8,188 bases of DNA, from assembly GCA_035529405.1 (NCBI GenBank), contig DATKWV010000137.1:1-8188 (forward strand), given 5' to 3'. The stretch is from DATKWV01 sp035529405 (GTDB taxonomy: Bacteria; Planctomycetota; Phycisphaerae; Sedimentisphaerales; Anaerobacaceae). The notes under the pieces were generated by a model that had not been told where the DNA came from, made no database searches, and worked only from the letters and a program-made list of their open reading frames with translations. Position numbers and translations under genes: made by a program. How positions within the stretch are numbered: the stretch's first letter is position 1; every line of letters begins with the position of its first letter. Below are positions 6,878 to 8,188 of the stretch, piece by piece.

Positions 6878-7609
6878 TCAGCCCATTGCCAGACTTATAA
6901 TACTGCCGGTCATCTCCTTTTTTGCCGATACTAATTTCATGTTCGATTCGTACAGCCGCGAAACTGTTATCATGTTCACAAGTTCTTCCACCAGCTTTAC
7001 GTTGGACCCCTCCTGGTAGCCTTGTTTTACTATCGCATCCTCAGCATCCTGTGCGTTAAGGCCGGCAGGTGCGCTAAAACAATTCCGGCCTACGGCAATA
7101 AGCTTTTCCTGGTCCTGCTTAAAATCCACTATCCTGAATTTGCCGATGCTTATGTCACCGGCACTGATGCTGCCGTCGCTGCCGACATATATCTGTGAAA
7201 GTCCCACGTCCGGCGGCACCGTAATGGCCCCGCTTTGCCCGGCAATTGTATTGCCCTGGCAGTTGACTATCTGGTGGTTCTGGTTCAGAAGGAAAGTGCC
7301 GTCACGCGTGTACAGCGGCCCCTCCGGCGTCTCCACAACAAAAAACCCGTTTCCATGCAGCGCAAAATCCAGCGTCCTTTCCGTACTGACTATGCTGCCC
7401 TGCGAAAAATCAAGCCTGCTGCTGAAATCAACCTTGCCCGTTTCCTGTGTCTGCTGTGATAACTGCGGCGCCTCCAGGGCCCGCGAGAACAAACTGTGTC
7501 TGCGCTTGTACCCCGCCGTACTTACATTCGCAAGGTTGTGCGTAATGGTATTAAAGGCCTCGGTTAAGGCACCCACGCTGGAACTGACCTGCGCAGTAAT
7601 ATCAGACAT
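6878..7609 (-). CDS. flgF: Flagellar basal-body rod protein FlgF (FlgF/FlgG family)
   Basis: Probable rod protein, exported through the flagellar apparatus and placed proximal to FlgG. The 243 residues have the family layout: NTITHNLANVSTAGYKRR at 20-37, LDFALHGNGFFVVETPEGPL at 80-99, YTRDGTFLLNQNHQIV at 100-115, and the C-terminal helix GSNVKLVEELVNMITVSRLY at 201-220 with ESNMKLV. The first residues (MSDITAQVSSSVGALTEAF) differ from the usual FlgF and FlgG start and HNLAN replaces NNLAN, so the split between FlgF and FlgG rests mainly on position before a clear flgG and on length. The start is set by TAGGAG 6 bases upstream, which also contains the stop of the PilZ gene. Cysteines occur at 117 and 177. 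Confidence 0.88.
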   Translation of the reverse strand: MSDITAQVSSSVGALTEAFNTITHNLANVSTAGYKRRHSLFSRALEAPQLSQQTQETGKVDFSSRLDFSQGSIVSTERTLDFALHGNGFFVVETPEGPLYTRDGTFLLNQNHQIVNCQGNTIAGQSGAITVPPDVGLSQIYVGSDGSISAGDISIGKFRIVDFKQDQEKLIAVGRNCFSAPAGLNAQDAEDAIVKQGYQEGSNVKLVEELVNMITVSRLYESNMKLVSAKKEMTGSIISLAMG

Positions 7610-7615
7610 TTCGCT

Positions 7616-7621
7616 CTCCTA
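7616..7621 (-). promoter_or_regulatory. flgF ribosome-binding site merged with the PilZ gene stop codon
   Basis: The minus strand reads TAGGAG: the TAG ends the PilZ gene (7621-7619) and the hexamer serves flgF, whose ATG at 7609 lies 6 bases on. The tight link ties the PilZ gene to the rod operon rather than to an unrelated unit. Confidence 0.7.
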
Positions 7622-8188
7622 TTTTCTCGGAACCTGCGCCTGCGCAAAAAGCTGTTCGCTAATCGGCAGGCCGGTTATGTTGTCGCCTTTACCTTTTATG
7701 CCCGCAAGATTGGTAATCCGGATAAGCCGGTTAACGTCATGCTCGCCAAGCCCTATCAGTTCCACTGCTATCGAAAAACCATGCCCGGTCGGCTGACTGT
7801 GTACGATTCGACCAATGTCTTCCACAATACTTACTTTACCGTCTTTAGTCTGCGCGGTGTCTGTACCGCCGGCTTTGGCTTCTTCATAAAGACCGAATAT
7901 TATTAAAACCCGCTGGCCTGTTTTGGCCTCAAGTTCCGTTTCCAGACGCAGACCCGGACCAGCAAGCTCAGTAACTACAGCGGGGAAAAAACACGGCAGA
8001 CCGGCATTGTCGCCGTCCGGCTTCGAAGAGGACCTGTATATTTCGTCGAACGCCGCCGAAGGCAATGTCCGTGTAAAAGGAAAATTGGCAATCAGGGCCG
8101 GCCTGTACACGGGCACACGAACAAAACGCCGCCTGTTGATCGAGCGCACATTTTCGCTGTGATTCAATACCAGGACGCTGTCGCTGCA
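7619..8188 (-). CDS. PilZ-like domain protein linked to the flagellar operon (5' end uncertain)
   Basis: Likely a cytoplasmic protein with a single PilZ-type domain, a fold that commonly binds cyclic di-GMP and acts on flagellar motors or surface behaviour. Counting from the TTG at 8167, the basic PilZ entry motif is RRRFVRVPV at 12-20 (RxxxR at 13-17). The barrel follows: AVVTELAGPGLRLETE at 63-78, TGQRVLIIFGL at 83-93, and DIGRIVHSQPTGHGFSIAVE at 117-136. The second c-di-GMP motif, normally [D/N]xSxxG, reads ELAGPG, with D to E and S to A, so binding may be weak or lost. The frame stays open to the right edge. The TTG start (182 residues) has no ribosome-binding site, unlike most genes here, so the true start may lie outside the window; I therefore mark it to the edge. 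It ends 9 bases before flgF with a merged stop and Shine-Dalgarno sequence. The target protein is unknown. Confidence 0.75.
   Translation of the reverse strand, partial: CSDSVLVLNHSENVRSINRRRFVRVPVYRPALIANFPFTRTLPSAAFDEIYRSSSKPDGDNAGLPCFFPAVVTELAGPGLRLETELEAKTGQRVLIIFGLYEEAKAGGTDTAQTKDGKVSIVEDIGRIVHSQPTGHGFSIAVELIGLGEHDVNRLIRITNLAGIKGKGDNITGLPISEQLFAQAQVPRK

Noticed and set aside
6860..6885. Possible hairpin GGGC-TGATTTTTG-GCCC at the end of flgF
   Set aside because: The stem is only four base pairs, there is no following T-run, and flgG is clearly expressed from the same strand just downstream.

Overview
The whole 8.2 kb window is one flagellar operon segment, read entirely on the minus strand, so transcription runs from high to low coordinates. 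In transcription order it holds a PilZ-type protein (its 5' end may lie beyond the window), then flgF, flgG, flgA, flgH, flgI, a single-domain flgJ-type rod-binding gene, a flgN-like chaperone gene, flgK, and the first 81 codons of flgL, which is cut by the left edge. Gaps between genes run from a 4-base overlap to about 70 bases. No stretch over 300 bases lacks a gene. I saw no tRNA, rRNA, CRISPR array, insertion sequence, convincing promoter or terminator.

The genes follow the order of flagellum assembly from the inside out. FlgF and FlgG are rod proteins. FlgA is the periplasmic chaperone for the P-ring protein FlgI, and FlgH forms the L-ring. The FlgJ-type protein helps rod assembly, FlgN is the export chaperone for FlgK and FlgL, and FlgK and FlgL join hook to filament. 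Most genes have a strong Shine-Dalgarno sequence 5-8 bases before the start. Several are tightly coupled: the Shine-Dalgarno sequence contains the stop codon of the gene before it (flgF, flgA, flgI), and flgN overlaps flgJ in ATGA.

P- and L-ring genes mean a diderm (Gram-negative-type) flagellate. The order flgF-G-A-H-I-J-N-K-L is shared by Planctomycetota and by delta-proteobacteria-like lineages. The build of FlgK (a hook-IN-like segment followed by an extra beta-rich insert) and the diverged N-terminus of FlgF look planctomycete-like to me, possibly Phycisphaerae. This rests on recalled family resemblance, not a search. Base composition is mid-range by eye.

I do not see a wholly new system. 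The points worth a second look are a FlgH without a lipobox or the usual linker, a PilZ protein with an altered c-di-GMP motif at the head of the segment, an 18-base tandem duplication carrying the flgJ ribosome-binding site, no flgM at its frequent position, a FlgJ without a muramidase domain, and cysteines in the extracellular proteins FlgK and FlgL.
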